Counted from the stretch's first letter, positions 1 to 10,165 are shown. The stretch: 64,000 nucleotides of DNA from Lachnospiraceae bacterium (GCA_017626435.1 JAGAIR010000004.1:62001-126000); one strand, 5' to 3'. Notes: generated by a model from the letters alone, not told the origin. Program-made: numbers and translations.

Positions 1-154
1 ATATAATGATTCATATCTAATTATAAAGAAAATATGACAAATTACAAGTCCATTTTGAATATTTCATACTTCCTCACAAAAAAGCAAGACAACAGATTCT
101 TCTTTTCTAACTGTTCCGTCTATGTTTTTTCATCTGTAAGTACGATAAAATGGG

Positions 155-1249
155 CTACTTCTCTTTACGCCTTCCCGCCAGTTCTTCAAACTGTTTCCTT
201 GATTTTCTAAAACTTTCCATTAATTTAGGAGAAAACATTCCACATTCTCCTGACACGATCATAAAAAATGCGTCCTCACAGGAAAATGCGTCCTTATACA
301 CCCTTTCATTGACAAGGGCATCATATACGTCAGCCACAGAAACAATCTGGGCAGCCACAGGGATGTCGTCCCCTTTCAGACCATCTGGATATCCCTTCCC
401 ATCATATCTTTCATGATGGTGCCTGCATATGTCATAACTGACCTTCCGGTAATTATCCTCCCAAATCCCCTCTATCCCATTTAAAATTTCACATCCTCTG
501 GTAGTATGTGACTTCATACATTCAAATTCTTCATCCGTCAATTTCCCCGGCTTCAGCAGGATATTATCCGGAATCGCAATTTTTCCAATATCGTGCAAGG
601 CAGCAGCGGAAGAAATTATTTCTATGTCATTTTCAGCCAGTCCGTATTCTGGATAGTCCTGCATCAGCTGGTTTCCCAAAATCCTTGTATATCCCTTTAC
701 TCTGTTAATATGCTCTCCACTTTCCAGATTACGCGATTCCACAACAGTACCTAAGATATCAATAATACGTATATTATTTTCCTTTAACTTCTCCGCCTGC
801 AGCATCAGGACCTTGTTTTGTTTTCTTAGGATCCCCGTCTGCTTCTCTATCTTCTCTTCCAGCTGGTTTTTATACGAAAACAGCTCTATTATATTTTTCA
901 CGCGATTTTGAATAATGGAACTGTCAAATGGTTTATGGATAAAATCTGAAATCCCATACTCGAAACATCTGTTTTCTGTTTCAACTGATGTATCCCCGCT
1001 TATGATCATCACAGGAATCTTCTTCATCCATTCTTTTTTCTGAATGATCTCCAGCACACCAAATCCATCCAGTTCCGGCATCAGCAGGTCAAGAAGAATC
1101 AGTGATATTGATTCATTTTCTTTTTCAAGACATTGAATTGCCTCTTTTCCATTGGCAGCTTGGAAAATATCATACTTTTCCTGCAACATTTCTTCCAGCA
1201 TGATGCGGTTTAGTTCTACGTCGTCAACAATCAATATTTTCTTTTTCAT
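155..1249 (-). CDS. Response regulator with HD-GYP domain (probable c-di-GMP phosphodiesterase)
   Basis: This 364-residue protein has an N-terminal receiver domain (KILIVDD start, phospho-acceptor Asp in LILLDLLMPELDG) joined through a coiled-coil linker to an HD-GYP domain. The catalytic signatures are intact: HDIGKIAIPD near residue 220 and HHERYDGKGYPDG near 280. The family hydrolyses cyclic-di-GMP, so phosphorylation of the receiver probably tunes c-di-GMP breakdown in the cytoplasm. The start at 1249 is chosen because AGAGGAG lies seven bases upstream; an in-frame ATG at 1267 lacks such a site. It follows the DUF342 protein by 22 bases and a hybrid kinase further upstream, its likely phosphodonor. 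Domain calls are firm; substrate and partner are inferred from family and context. Confidence 0.9.
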   Translation of the reverse strand: MKKKILIVDDVELNRIMLEEMLQEKYDIFQAANGKEAIQCLEKENESISLILLDLLMPELDGFGVLEIIQKKEWMKKIPVMIISGDTSVETENRCFEYGISDFIHKPFDSSIIQNRVKNIIELFSYKNQLEEKIEKQTGILRKQNKVLMLQAEKLKENNIRIIDILGTVVESRNLESGEHINRVKGYTRILGNQLMQDYPEYGLAENDIEIISSAAALHDIGKIAIPDNILLKPGKLTDEEFECMKSHTTRGCEILNGIEGIWEDNYRKVSYDICRHHHERYDGKGYPDGLKGDDIPVAAQIVSVADVYDALVNERVYKDAFSCEDAFFMIVSGECGMFSPKLMESFRKSRKQFEELAGRRKEK

Positions 1250-1271
1250 GATACTCCTCTCTATCATGGCG

Positions 1272-3443
1272 TTAATTGTGCTCTACCATGATTCTTTCAC
1301 CTTCTCTTTTTACAGTTACATTGCTGATCGTCATAGCAGCCCAGCGCAATTTATCAATTTCTATTACACTTCCCTCATAAAGATTTCCCCTGATAATTGC
1401 TTTTGCACCTTCCTGCATTTTAATCTCTTCTTCTATCTCTTGTTTTTTCTCATACAACTTTTCCTGCTGCATCTCTTTTGTATATATCGCATTCTCTATC
1501 TTCAGATAGTCCCTCATACTATTTCTGATTTCTGCCGGATATTTTCTCTGGAACTTCAAATAAGCATTTCCCAGGATAGACAATTCCTTATTAATTTCTT
1601 CTATCTTTTTCTCAATCACTGCTTTCTGATGCAGGACAACATCATTCACTCCTATCTTGATCTGTGTACCCGCACCATATCCTACATGACATGCCAGTAT
1701 CCCTTTGACAGCTTGCAGAACACCTCCTGAAACCACACTATTATTCCCGGAAACAATAATTTTCCTCTCCGCAGTCATTTCACAATCCTGGCTGCCGTTC
1801 GTAAAGATGTCATTTCCGGAAATAAGCTGAACAGAGTCAAAAAATTTTCCGCCAATATTTTTCCCGGCTTTTACCATTCCGACCCCCATGCCATTTGCTC
1901 CCCGTTTAAGCAAAGCAGTGCCGCCACATTGAATCACGGCACCTTCCACGATCCCATCCACTACAATGTCCTCGGACGCTGTGATCTTTGCCCCTTTCCC
2001 TACGTTTCCTTTCACATAGATGCAGCCATTTACATCAACTGCACCGTTGTCTGCTGTTACGTTCTCCAGAACGTAGACTGGAGAGATTTCCATACTTTCT
2101 CCTGTCAGTTTGATCGTTCCTCCACCTGTTGCAACATAAGATTTCTGGTCGGGTAACAACAGAAAGCCTTTCCCCGAAAGAACCTTTTGCTCCGTTCCTT
2201 TTCTGGCTTTTTTAAGCTTACCGGTAACTGTTATCCCCGGACTGCCCTCCTGTGCCTCATGATAATATGCCACTCTCTGTCCTGCTTCTACCATCTGAAG
2301 CCAGTCAATGCTCTCATAGTCAACAGATTGATCCCCAGACTGTTTAATCTTTTTTTCTACTTCTGTATCAAAAAAATACTCATACCACCCGTCTGTTCCT
2401 CTGCCAGGTTCTGTTCCTTTTGCTACCAGTGCCGGTCTGGGATAACGCTTTCCCGCAGACAGCATGGTAATCTCCTCTTCCATGATACCCATTTTGACAC
2501 CAGCCTGGTGCAGTGCCTGTACAACCTCTGAATATGCGTACTGCTTTTCCTCCCCGCCAGTCACTTCCAGATAAGCTTCCATCTCATTTCCGGTAATCGT
2601 AATCAAAAAATCTCCAACCTGTACTGTTGCCTCATCTGCCTCCAGTTCCGTCCCTTCCAGATCCGCTATCATACTCATCCGGATCCGGTTCATATCTGCT
2701 GCAGTATACATCAGGCTCCGATACTTTTTGGTATCCAATCCCATTTCCAGTCCCAGACGGATTTCGCGCATCTGCTGCCAGGAATATAACTTGTTGGCAT
2801 ACAAAGTAATATCGATTCTTTTTTCCAGTCCCAGACGGATTTCACGCATCTGCTGCCAGGAATAGTCAATGGCAGCATACGCATTGACATCCAATCCCCT
2901 CTCCAGCCCTCTGCAAATTTCAGTAATGGCAATCCCCCGAAATTCTTTGACCAGATACTTCTGGATATCCAGTCCCTTTTCCAGTGCAAGGCGGATTGCC
3001 TCCAGCTGTTCAGACTCATAACCTTCCTTTACATATTCAACAATATTCACTTTAGATTGATATGCTTTGCGCAGCTGCCGAAGCACCTTTGCATCCCAAT
3101 GAAGAAAAACGGACAGATCAATTCCCTCTGCCAGTCCTTTGCGAACCTGGCGCATCTTATCGTACGGAATTGCAGGAGATGCATAAGTTCCAATATCTAC
3201 CCCTCTTTCCAGTCCTTTTCTGACTTCTTCCATCTGAAACCAGTCATACTCCGGTCTGGCGTATTTTCTGACATCCAGTCCTTTCTCCAATCCTAACCGT
3301 ATCTGATGCATCTGAATTGCCATAAACTCTTTTCTGGCATAACAGGAAACATCAATCCCTGCTTCCCGTCCAAGATTGATCTCCTCCCATTGATCTGGAT
3401 CAAATTGTTCATTCTCCAGCCTTTGCAATTTCATCTCTTCCAT
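1272..3443 (-). CDS. DUF342/FapA-family protein with ten N-terminal 26-residue repeats
   Basis: This is a 723-residue protein. Residues ~10-258 form about ten repeats of ~26 residues with the pattern QMxEIRxGLExGLDVxxYA. Units 8 and 9 are nearly identical also at DNA level (about 2750-2792 and 2827-2866), so one duplication is recent. The rest resembles the FapA (former DUF342) family, with a glycine-rich beta-helical stretch (~430-600) and a coiled coil (~610-690). FapA was named for a link to flagellar assembly, but DUF342 proteins are widespread in non-motile Firmicutes. There is no signal peptide or membrane segment, so it should be cytoplasmic. It sits between a hybrid kinase and an HD-GYP regulator, suggesting a role in that pathway; the molecular function is unknown. 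Start supported by AGAAGGA upstream. Confidence 0.8.
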   Translation of the reverse strand: MEEMKLQRLENEQFDPDQWEEINLGREAGIDVSCYARKEFMAIQMHQIRLGLEKGLDVRKYARPEYDWFQMEEVRKGLERGVDIGTYASPAIPYDKMRQVRKGLAEGIDLSVFLHWDAKVLRQLRKAYQSKVNIVEYVKEGYESEQLEAIRLALEKGLDIQKYLVKEFRGIAITEICRGLERGLDVNAYAAIDYSWQQMREIRLGLEKRIDITLYANKLYSWQQMREIRLGLEMGLDTKKYRSLMYTAADMNRIRMSMIADLEGTELEADEATVQVGDFLITITGNEMEAYLEVTGGEEKQYAYSEVVQALHQAGVKMGIMEEEITMLSAGKRYPRPALVAKGTEPGRGTDGWYEYFFDTEVEKKIKQSGDQSVDYESIDWLQMVEAGQRVAYYHEAQEGSPGITVTGKLKKARKGTEQKVLSGKGFLLLPDQKSYVATGGGTIKLTGESMEISPVYVLENVTADNGAVDVNGCIYVKGNVGKGAKITASEDIVVDGIVEGAVIQCGGTALLKRGANGMGVGMVKAGKNIGGKFFDSVQLISGNDIFTNGSQDCEMTAERKIIVSGNNSVVSGGVLQAVKGILACHVGYGAGTQIKIGVNDVVLHQKAVIEKKIEEINKELSILGNAYLKFQRKYPAEIRNSMRDYLKIENAIYTKEMQQEKLYEKKQEIEEEIKMQEGAKAIIRGNLYEGSVIEIDKLRWAAMTISNVTVKREGERIMVEHN

Positions 3444-3496
3444 ACAATCCTTCTCCTTATTTTGCCTGAATCTTTTTCACTGTCTTTAATGTTCTC

Positions 3497-6019
3497 TCAT
3501 CTCTTCACCGCAATGAGCTGTCCCAGGGTAGCACACAATTTTTCTATATCAATCGGCTTTGATATGTGGGCATCCATGCCGGCCTCGGCTGTCCTCCTTA
3601 TGTCTTCCACATATGCATTGGCTGTCACTGCTATGATCGGCACCTTTACGGCATCCCGTCTGTCAAGAGCACGGATTGCACTTGCCGATTCACATCCATC
3701 CATTTCCGGCATCTGCATATCCATCAGTATCACATCAAAATAGAACTCCTCTGATTCCCGGAACGTTTCCAGAGCTTCTCTTCCATTCCATGCCTGGATC
3801 ACCTGTGCTCCCTGCATTTTTAATATCTCCGTTGCCAGTTCCATATTCAGTTCATAATCTTCTGCCAATAAAATCCTTGCACCAGATAAGGTATACCGGG
3901 ATAAATCCTCTGTCTCTTTTTCTGTGACAACATCCTCCTCTTCCCTGACAACTTCCAACGGAAGCAGTACAGTAAAAGTACTTCCCTCTCCCAACGTACT
4001 GTCAATGGAAATGCTGCCTCCCATATTGGATACGATCATTTTTACGATCGGCATACCCAGACCAGTCCCCTCAACATTCTTGCCACTAAACCGTTTTTCC
4101 CGTTCATAGGGCTCAAATATCCTCTCCTGAAACTCTTCCGACATTCCGATTCCTGTGTCCGCTACAGTAATCTGATACTGAACAATAGACTGATGCTTTT
4201 TCTGACAGATTGTTACAGAAATCCGGTCACCCTTATCACTGTATTTCAAAGCGTTAGATACCAGATTATTTATAATCTGGTTAAGTTTCAAAGAATCCCC
4301 GTACACCAGCCTGTTCTGGATGTCGCACCGGAACTGAAACTCCTTCTCCTGTACCTGTGCCTGCGTCTGAAATATTTTTACACACTCCCGGATACTTTCC
4401 TCCAGATCGAACTGCTCATTATCCAATATAATTCCCTGCTCCAGTTCAGACATCTCCAGTATATCATTAATCAGCCCCAACAACTGCCTGCTGGAGTAGT
4501 TTATTTTTTTCAGGTAATCTATGATTTTCTCAGGATGAACAACACTTTTTTCAGCAAGTTCTGACATTCCAATAATCACATTGAGGGGAGTCCTCATCTC
4601 ATGACTCATACTGGAAAAAAAACTCTTCTGGGACTGATTGCTCCTTTTTACTTCCTCCAAGGCCCCCTTCAACATTTCTATTGTTTGGAGCTGACCCTTT
4701 TTCTCTCTGTCAATATCACGAAAACTCAAAACAACTTCACTGCTGCTCATGGAAGGTTCAAAAAGAATGTGGACGCTGACCCATTTTTCATTTCCCTGAT
4801 AACAACGGAGAAAGGAACCTCCAAACTCCTTTTCTCCCTGTTCTATCTGTTCCTGGATATTCTCCAGCGAAAAGCTCTTAACAAACTCTTCATAGGTTTC
4901 AGCACTCATCAATGCTTTCAAAGCGACTAAAAAATCCGCATAGTTTCCTTTTTTTTCCAGACAGGACCAAATATAATCAGACCCTTTAATAATCTCATAG
5001 CTTCCCCGGTCAATGTCGACACGGTAGAGTGCATAATATGAATTTCCAAGCACCCGGATCGTCTCTTCTGTACGTTTTGCTTCTTTATTGATTCTCCTGC
5101 TGCCAAGATTAGTCACCAAAATAGCTGCAAAAAACACAACATAAACTGCAACATACCAAAACAGCATACGCCAGAAATCCTGCATCAGAATATGATAAGG
5201 TATCATAAGAATATTATACCATCCATTAGATGACTGCGTATAGAAAACCTTGCACTTTTTCTGATTCCTGTCATATAAAGATGCATGTTCTGAATCCAGT
5301 TCTTTATTCCTTATTTTTTCAAACAGCATAAGAACATAGTCCTGCTCCTCCTTCGCTGATAACTCCGCAGCGGATTCTCCATACAGCATTACTCCTTTGG
5401 AGTCAAATAAATAATAAGAACTTCCCTTTGGCAAATCCTGTTTATTAGAATGAAAACGGTACTGGTCCGGAAAAATATCGAATGCCAGAACATTTCCGGT
5501 ATCTCCACATTCCTGTGCAATGGTTATGACCATCTTTTTATATACCGAATCCAGGTAGGCATCTGTACAAACCACTTTTCCCTCTGCATCCAGTGCCATT
5601 TGATACCAGTCCATAGCCGACGCATTATAAAACTGCATCCCTTCCCACGGCTTATCCGCAATGATCCGTCCATTGATCACAACATACGGATCAACTGTAT
5701 TGCTCCCTGTTATTTTCTTAATCTGTTCAAAATAATTTTCAATCCCCGCATTGATCTGTTTTGGGGTCATTCTCTCTAAATCCAGATTTTCTATGTATTG
5801 GGTTCCCATCATCACCATATTCTCATAGATTTCCAAATTACGCTCTTCCTCTGTGATATAGCTGTGGGCAATCTGTTCGCCCATCTTCTGGGCATTTTTC
5901 AACAGAGTATGATGCATATATACCATGCTGATCGTGGATGCCACCACCAATATTGCCAATAATATTGCATTGGACCAAAACACATTATCTATTTTTAATC
6001 GATCTGTCTTTCTCCCCAT
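3497..6019 (-). CDS. Hybrid sensor histidine kinase with C-terminal receiver
   Basis: This is an 840-residue membrane kinase. A transmembrane segment at ~15-37, an extracytoplasmic sensor region (~38-285, probably Cache-like) and a second transmembrane segment (~288-310) come first. A PAS-like region follows, then HisKA with the phospho-acceptor His in MSHEMRTPLN (~473), the ATPase with N box (NLVSNALKYS, ~585), DTGIGM and GTGLGMPIV, and a receiver with its Asp in ILMDMQMPEMDG (~763). It autophosphorylates on His and passes phosphate to its own receiver. No separate HPt protein is seen nearby; the HD-GYP regulator two genes downstream may be the final target. The start has GAGGAAT upstream. 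The ligand cannot be told from sequence. Confidence 0.92.
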   Translation of the reverse strand: MGRKTDRLKIDNVFWSNAILLAILVVASTISMVYMHHTLLKNAQKMGEQIAHSYITEEERNLEIYENMVMMGTQYIENLDLERMTPKQINAGIENYFEQIKKITGSNTVDPYVVINGRIIADKPWEGMQFYNASAMDWYQMALDAEGKVVCTDAYLDSVYKKMVITIAQECGDTGNVLAFDIFPDQYRFHSNKQDLPKGSSYYLFDSKGVMLYGESAAELSAKEEQDYVLMLFEKIRNKELDSEHASLYDRNQKKCKVFYTQSSNGWYNILMIPYHILMQDFWRMLFWYVAVYVVFFAAILVTNLGSRRINKEAKRTEETIRVLGNSYYALYRVDIDRGSYEIIKGSDYIWSCLEKKGNYADFLVALKALMSAETYEEFVKSFSLENIQEQIEQGEKEFGGSFLRCYQGNEKWVSVHILFEPSMSSSEVVLSFRDIDREKKGQLQTIEMLKGALEEVKRSNQSQKSFFSSMSHEMRTPLNVIIGMSELAEKSVVHPEKIIDYLKKINYSSRQLLGLINDILEMSELEQGIILDNEQFDLEESIRECVKIFQTQAQVQEKEFQFRCDIQNRLVYGDSLKLNQIINNLVSNALKYSDKGDRISVTICQKKHQSIVQYQITVADTGIGMSEEFQERIFEPYEREKRFSGKNVEGTGLGMPIVKMIVSNMGGSISIDSTLGEGSTFTVLLPLEVVREEEDVVTEKETEDLSRYTLSGARILLAEDYELNMELATEILKMQGAQVIQAWNGREALETFRESEEFYFDVILMDMQMPEMDGCESASAIRALDRRDAVKVPIIAVTANAYVEDIRRTAEAGMDAHISKPIDIEKLCATLGQLIAVKR

Positions 6020-6058
6020 TAGCTAATTCCTCTGTAAAAAACTGCTGATACACATTCC

Positions 6059-6086
6059 ATTATCTCATAGAATCTGTTTTTTTCAA
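6059..6086 (-). promoter_or_regulatory. Candidate sigma-A promoter of the kinase-DUF342-HD-GYP operon
   Basis: On the minus strand a TTGAAA -35 (6081-6086) and GATAAT -10 (6059-6064) are separated by 16 bases. They lie in the short gap behind codY, about 40 bases before the kinase start. The match is good but unproven. Confidence 0.42.
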
Positions 6087-6096
6087 AGATTATTTT

Positions 6097-6876
6097 TTAC
6101 TCTTCCATACAATTAGAAATCATATCACGGCAAAACAAATCATTTACAATTTGTATGCTGGTTCCCTTCATCCCCGAGGATTTTGTACGGATAATCCCAG
6201 CACTTTCACACTTTTTCAATGCATTGACAATGACTGACCTGGTGATTCCCACCTTGTCAGCCAGTCTGCTGGTAACCAGAATCCCCTCTCTGTCATCCTC
6301 CAGTTCCCCTAAGACACAAGCCATAGCCTTTGCCTCCAGCTTTGAAAGCGTGCGGATAGCATCCCTGACATCCTGCTCTTTATGCTGCTCCTCCGTCATC
6401 TCTTCACTCTCTGCCCTCTGCATTGCCAGACCGATCACCATGGTACCGTACTCTGTCAGAATAATATCATCAATAGAAAAGCCAGTATCCATGCGATAGA
6501 TGAACAAGGTCCCCAGCCTTCTTCCTGCCATACTTACCGGTGCCACCATTGCCTGATATCTCTCTGCACCCTCAAAAGAAAATCCCAATGTCAGCAGATT
6601 TACGTTTTCTTTGGTGGACAAAACATTTAATATCCTCTCCTGGACAGATGGATCCATATAGCATCCATACCCTGTCTTCTTCAACTGTGGAATAACAGGA
6701 ATCTCTTTTTTTTCCTTTAATCCGAGAATTTTCCCCTTCCGGCTGATCAACAAAACATTCACCTGCATTTCCTGGGAAAACACCCGGCAGAAATCATTAA
6801 AATCCACCTTGTCCGACTCCTGCTTATTCAGCAGCTGATTGATCTTGCGTGTCTTATCTAATAACTCTAAACTCAT
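6097..6876 (-). CDS. codY: GTP- and branched-chain-amino-acid-sensing repressor CodY
   Basis: With the start at 6876 the protein is 259 residues, the same length as Bacillus subtilis CodY, and begins MSLELLDKTRKINQLL like the family. An in-frame ATG at 6903 would add nine residues. The N-terminal GAF domain (to ~155) binds isoleucine, leucine or valine. The C-terminal winged helix contains the near-invariant block VGITRSVIVNALKK and ends GMKGTSIQIVN. CodY represses amino acid biosynthesis and transport genes when nutrients are rich, so the ilv and leu genes in this same window are natural targets. I found no clear AATTTTCWGAAAATT box upstream of them by eye. It lies 78 bases downstream of topA, in a neighbourhood related to that of other Firmicutes. 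Confidence 0.95.
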   Translation of the reverse strand: MSLELLDKTRKINQLLNKQESDKVDFNDFCRVFSQEMQVNVLLISRKGKILGLKEKKEIPVIPQLKKTGYGCYMDPSVQERILNVLSTKENVNLLTLGFSFEGAERYQAMVAPVSMAGRRLGTLFIYRMDTGFSIDDIILTEYGTMVIGLAMQRAESEEMTEEQHKEQDVRDAIRTLSKLEAKAMACVLGELEDDREGILVTSRLADKVGITRSVIVNALKKCESAGIIRTKSSGMKGTSIQIVNDLFCRDMISNCMEE

Positions 6877-6954
6877 CTTTTTCCCCGTAATTCTTTCTGA
6901 CATCCCATTGTAAACTAAAATACCAATCTCCAGGCAGATCTGGTGCTGCCGTTC

Positions 6955-9015
6955 TCACTGCTTCTCCACATAACCACACTGTTCATCCATACAAACCAGT
7001 TTATTTCCTTTTTCCACCATAGGTCCACCGCATTCTGGACATTTTTTGGCAGAAGGTTTCTGCCATGACATAAAATCACATTCCGGATAATTCATGCATC
7101 CAAAATATCTTCTTCCTTTTTTCGTCATCTTGATCACCACGTCAGAATTACATTTTGGACACGGAACTCCGATTTTTTCGAAGAATGGCTTGGTATTTCT
7201 ACAGTCAGGAAATCCCGGACAGGCAAGAAACTTCCCATGAGGACCATATTTTACTACCATATTACGTCCGCATTCCTCGCACACTACGTCCGTCACTTCA
7301 TCCTCAATCTTAACCTCTTCCAATTCTTTCTGGGCAATCTTCACTGCTTCATCCAGATCAGGATAAAAATTTTCCACCACTGTTTTCCAACGCACAGAAC
7401 CGTCCTCTACCCGGTCCAGCAGCCCTTCCATTGCCGCAGTAAAATTCACATCCACGATGCTTGGAAAGGATTTTTTCATGATACTGTTCACTACTTCACC
7501 CAATTCTGTTACATATAAATTTTTCTGTTCTTTCGAAACATAATGACGGTTAATGATCGTAGAAATCGTTGGTGCATAGGTACTTGGACGTCCAATCCCC
7601 TGCTCCTCCAGAGTTTTCACAAGAGACGCCTCAGTAAAATGAGCCGGCGGCTGGGTAAAATGCTGTTTTTTCTCAAAATTTTCACCAGACAGAGCGATGC
7701 CCTTTACAAGGTTTTTGGATACCGTTTTCTTTTCTACCTTATCTTCTTCTGTCTGATATACTGTCAGATATCCCTGAAATATAACCTTAGAGGAAGACGC
7801 TGTAAAACGGTATTCCTCTGAATCAATTTTGACAGAAGTAGTCTCATACTTTGCCGGAGACATCTGGCTTGCCATAAACCGCTTCCAAATCAGCTGGTAA
7901 AGCCGGAACTGATCTCTGCTCAAAGCATCCTTCACCAATGCTGGTGTGATATCTACATAGGTAGGACGAATCGCCTCATGAGCATCCTGTATCTTCTTTC
8001 CTGCCTTTTTCCTCTCTGTTCCGTCTGCCAGATATTCTTTTCCATAATTTTCGGCAATATATTCGCCTGCCATTGCCTTTGCTTCCTCTGAAATACGGGT
8101 AGAATCCGTACGCAGATAAGTGATCAGACCAATCGTCCCTCTGCCTTTCACTGCCACACCTTCATACAATCCCTGTGCCAGACGCATGGTTTTCTGTGTA
8201 GAAAAATTCAAAGTCTTGGCAGCCTCCTGCTGCAGGGTACTGGTAGTAAACGGAAGCGGACACTTTTTGGTACGCTCCGATTTTTTCACATCAGCAACAT
8301 GAAAGCTGGATTTATCAAGTTTTTTGATAATCTGGTCCATCTCTTCTTCCGACTCAATCGTCATCTTTTCCTTTAGCGTTCCATAAAATTCAGCTACTAA
8401 CGGCTTCTTCTCCCCATCCACATAAAAGTCACCGGAAAGTGTCCAGTACTCTTTAGAGATAAAGGCATTGATTTCAGCTTCCCTGTCCGAAATAATACGG
8501 AGTGCCACGGACTGGACACGTCCTGCACTGAGTCCCCTTTTCACCTTTGCCCACAAAACAGGGCTGATCTGGTAACCCACCATACGGTCCAGAACACGTC
8601 TCGCCTGCTGGGCGTCCACCAGGTTCATATCAATTTTTCTCGCCTGCTTGATGGATTGTTTTACTGCATTTTTTGTAATTTCATTGAAAGTGATACGGCT
8701 GGTATTTTTATCCTCCAGTTTCAATGCCTTGGACAGATGCCAGGAAATTGCCTCCCCTTCACGGTCCGGGTCAGTCGCAAGATAAATTTTGTCTGCCTTT
8801 TTCACTTCTTTCCGAAGTTTTGCCAGCAATTCTCCCTTCCCTCGAATCGTAATATATTTTGGCTCAAAGTCATTTTCAATATCAATTCCCATCTGACTTT
8901 TTGGCAAATCCCTGACATGTCCATTGGAGGCAACCACCTCATAGGAGCTTCCCAGAAATTTTTTAATTGTAGCCGCCTTGGAAGGTGACTCCACGATTAC
9001 CAGATTTTTAGCCAT
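6955..9015 (-). CDS. topA: DNA topoisomerase I
   Basis: This 686-residue type IA topoisomerase relaxes negative supercoils. The TOPRIM domain begins at VESPSKAATIKKFLG and contains DPDREGE. The catalytic tyrosine is in GLITYLRTDS (~300). Three C-terminal zinc ribbons of four cysteines each are visible (CEECG, CPKCN and CPECG blocks, ~575-685), as in classic bacterial TopA. The start at 9015 is preceded by AAAGGATGGAAAG; an in-frame ATG six codons earlier is less likely. The gene lies between dprA and codY, a common Firmicutes order. There is nothing unusual in the sequence. Confidence 0.97.
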   Translation of the reverse strand: MAKNLVIVESPSKAATIKKFLGSSYEVVASNGHVRDLPKSQMGIDIENDFEPKYITIRGKGELLAKLRKEVKKADKIYLATDPDREGEAISWHLSKALKLEDKNTSRITFNEITKNAVKQSIKQARKIDMNLVDAQQARRVLDRMVGYQISPVLWAKVKRGLSAGRVQSVALRIISDREAEINAFISKEYWTLSGDFYVDGEKKPLVAEFYGTLKEKMTIESEEEMDQIIKKLDKSSFHVADVKKSERTKKCPLPFTTSTLQQEAAKTLNFSTQKTMRLAQGLYEGVAVKGRGTIGLITYLRTDSTRISEEAKAMAGEYIAENYGKEYLADGTERKKAGKKIQDAHEAIRPTYVDITPALVKDALSRDQFRLYQLIWKRFMASQMSPAKYETTSVKIDSEEYRFTASSSKVIFQGYLTVYQTEEDKVEKKTVSKNLVKGIALSGENFEKKQHFTQPPAHFTEASLVKTLEEQGIGRPSTYAPTISTIINRHYVSKEQKNLYVTELGEVVNSIMKKSFPSIVDVNFTAAMEGLLDRVEDGSVRWKTVVENFYPDLDEAVKIAQKELEEVKIEDEVTDVVCEECGRNMVVKYGPHGKFLACPGFPDCRNTKPFFEKIGVPCPKCNSDVVIKMTKKGRRYFGCMNYPECDFMSWQKPSAKKCPECGGPMVEKGNKLVCMDEQCGYVEKQ

Positions 9016-9070
9016 TACTTTCCATCCTTTCAACGATACATAAACTACCTTATCTTAAAGAGAAATCTCT

Positions 9071-10165
9071 CTATAACACAATAGCATAATAATGATTGCC
9101 AATATGCTTCACTACGCCCTTCCACTCCATGGAAAGCAGAGTTTCCATAATCTTCTGTACGGAAAATCCAGAGATTTTCACAAGATCTGAAAGGTGTATC
9201 GGTTCCAAACTTAGATAAGAATACACTATTTTTTCCGTGGTTTCAAGCATAACCTCACATTTTTTCTTATGTTCCGATACATCCTCATCCAGAAAGATAC
9301 CGAGACCATCTAAAATATCCCTTGTTCTGGTCACCAGTGCGGCACCACTCTGAATTAAAGCATTACTTCCCTCATAGGAAGGATTGTAAATATCTCCCGG
9401 GACAACAAAAATGTCCTTTCCCTGTTCCAACCCCATCTCTGCTGTAATCAAGGAACCGCTCTTTTTTCCTGCCTCTATTACCAGAATACCGTCTGACAAT
9501 CCACTGATAATGCGGTTGCGCATAGGAAAATGATAGGGCAGCGGCTGTGTACCCGGCGGATATTCTGATAACACACCACCCTTTTCCTGCATCAGCATAT
9601 AACTTTCAATATGCTGTCTTGGATAGCACTGGTCGATTCCACATCCCAAAATTCCATATGTTTTCCCTCCTGCCACAGCAAGCACTCCTTTTTGTGCTGC
9701 AATGTCAATTCCTCTTGCCAGACCGCTGACAACTGCTATTCCATTTTCTGCCAGTTCCCTTCCTATTTTTCCTGCTGTTTCTTTTCCTGCATGAGAAGCA
9801 TCCCTGGCACCCACAACTGCCAGTACAGTCTGGTCTGTATCCGGCAGATTGCCCCGGTAAAACAGTCCAAAGGGAGGATAATCAATACGACTCAGCCTTT
9901 TGGGATAATCTGCCTGCCATAAATAGGTAAAAGCAATCCCCTTTTTCTCCATATTCTCATGGTGATATTTTATTTTATCCATATTTCTGGAATTTATCAG
10001 ACATCTGATCTCTTTCTCTTTTAAAACAGCTGCCTCTCTCAGTGCTTTTTCTGATGCCCGGAATATTTCTGGCAGACTGCCAAAATGCTGTACCAGCCGG
10101 TCAATTTTTTTACAACCGATTCCCGGAATGCAGGAAATCCAGATTGCATATAACTGTTCTGTCAT
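9071..10165 (-). CDS. dprA: DNA-processing protein DprA/Smf
   Basis: This 364-residue protein binds incoming single-stranded DNA and loads RecA during transformation. The Rossmann-fold core shows SGLARGIDIAAQKG, LGCGIDQCYP and the phosphate-contact region FPMRNRIISG. A helix-hairpin-helix-like segment precedes it and a winged-helix domain follows (~300-364). The start at 10165 has AGGAGAGGA directly upstream. Its ATG shares bases with the stop of the comM-like gene (ATGA), so the two are translationally coupled. Many non-competent Clostridia also keep dprA, so the gene does not by itself show competence. Confidence 0.95.
   Translation of the reverse strand: MTEQLYAIWISCIPGIGCKKIDRLVQHFGSLPEIFRASEKALREAAVLKEKEIRCLINSRNMDKIKYHHENMEKKGIAFTYLWQADYPKRLSRIDYPPFGLFYRGNLPDTDQTVLAVVGARDASHAGKETAGKIGRELAENGIAVVSGLARGIDIAAQKGVLAVAGGKTYGILGCGIDQCYPRQHIESYMLMQEKGGVLSEYPPGTQPLPYHFPMRNRIISGLSDGILVIEAGKKSGSLITAEMGLEQGKDIFVVPGDIYNPSYEGSNALIQSGAALVTRTRDILDGLGIFLDEDVSEHKKKCEVMLETTEKIVYSYLSLEPIHLSDLVKISGFSVQKIMETLLSMEWKGVVKHIGNHYYAIVL

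Noticed and set aside
2700..3420. Regularly spaced similar DNA segments suggesting a CRISPR or tandem repeat array
   Set aside because: The period is about 78 bases in frame and encodes protein repeats of the DUF342 gene; units differ and there are no unique spacers.
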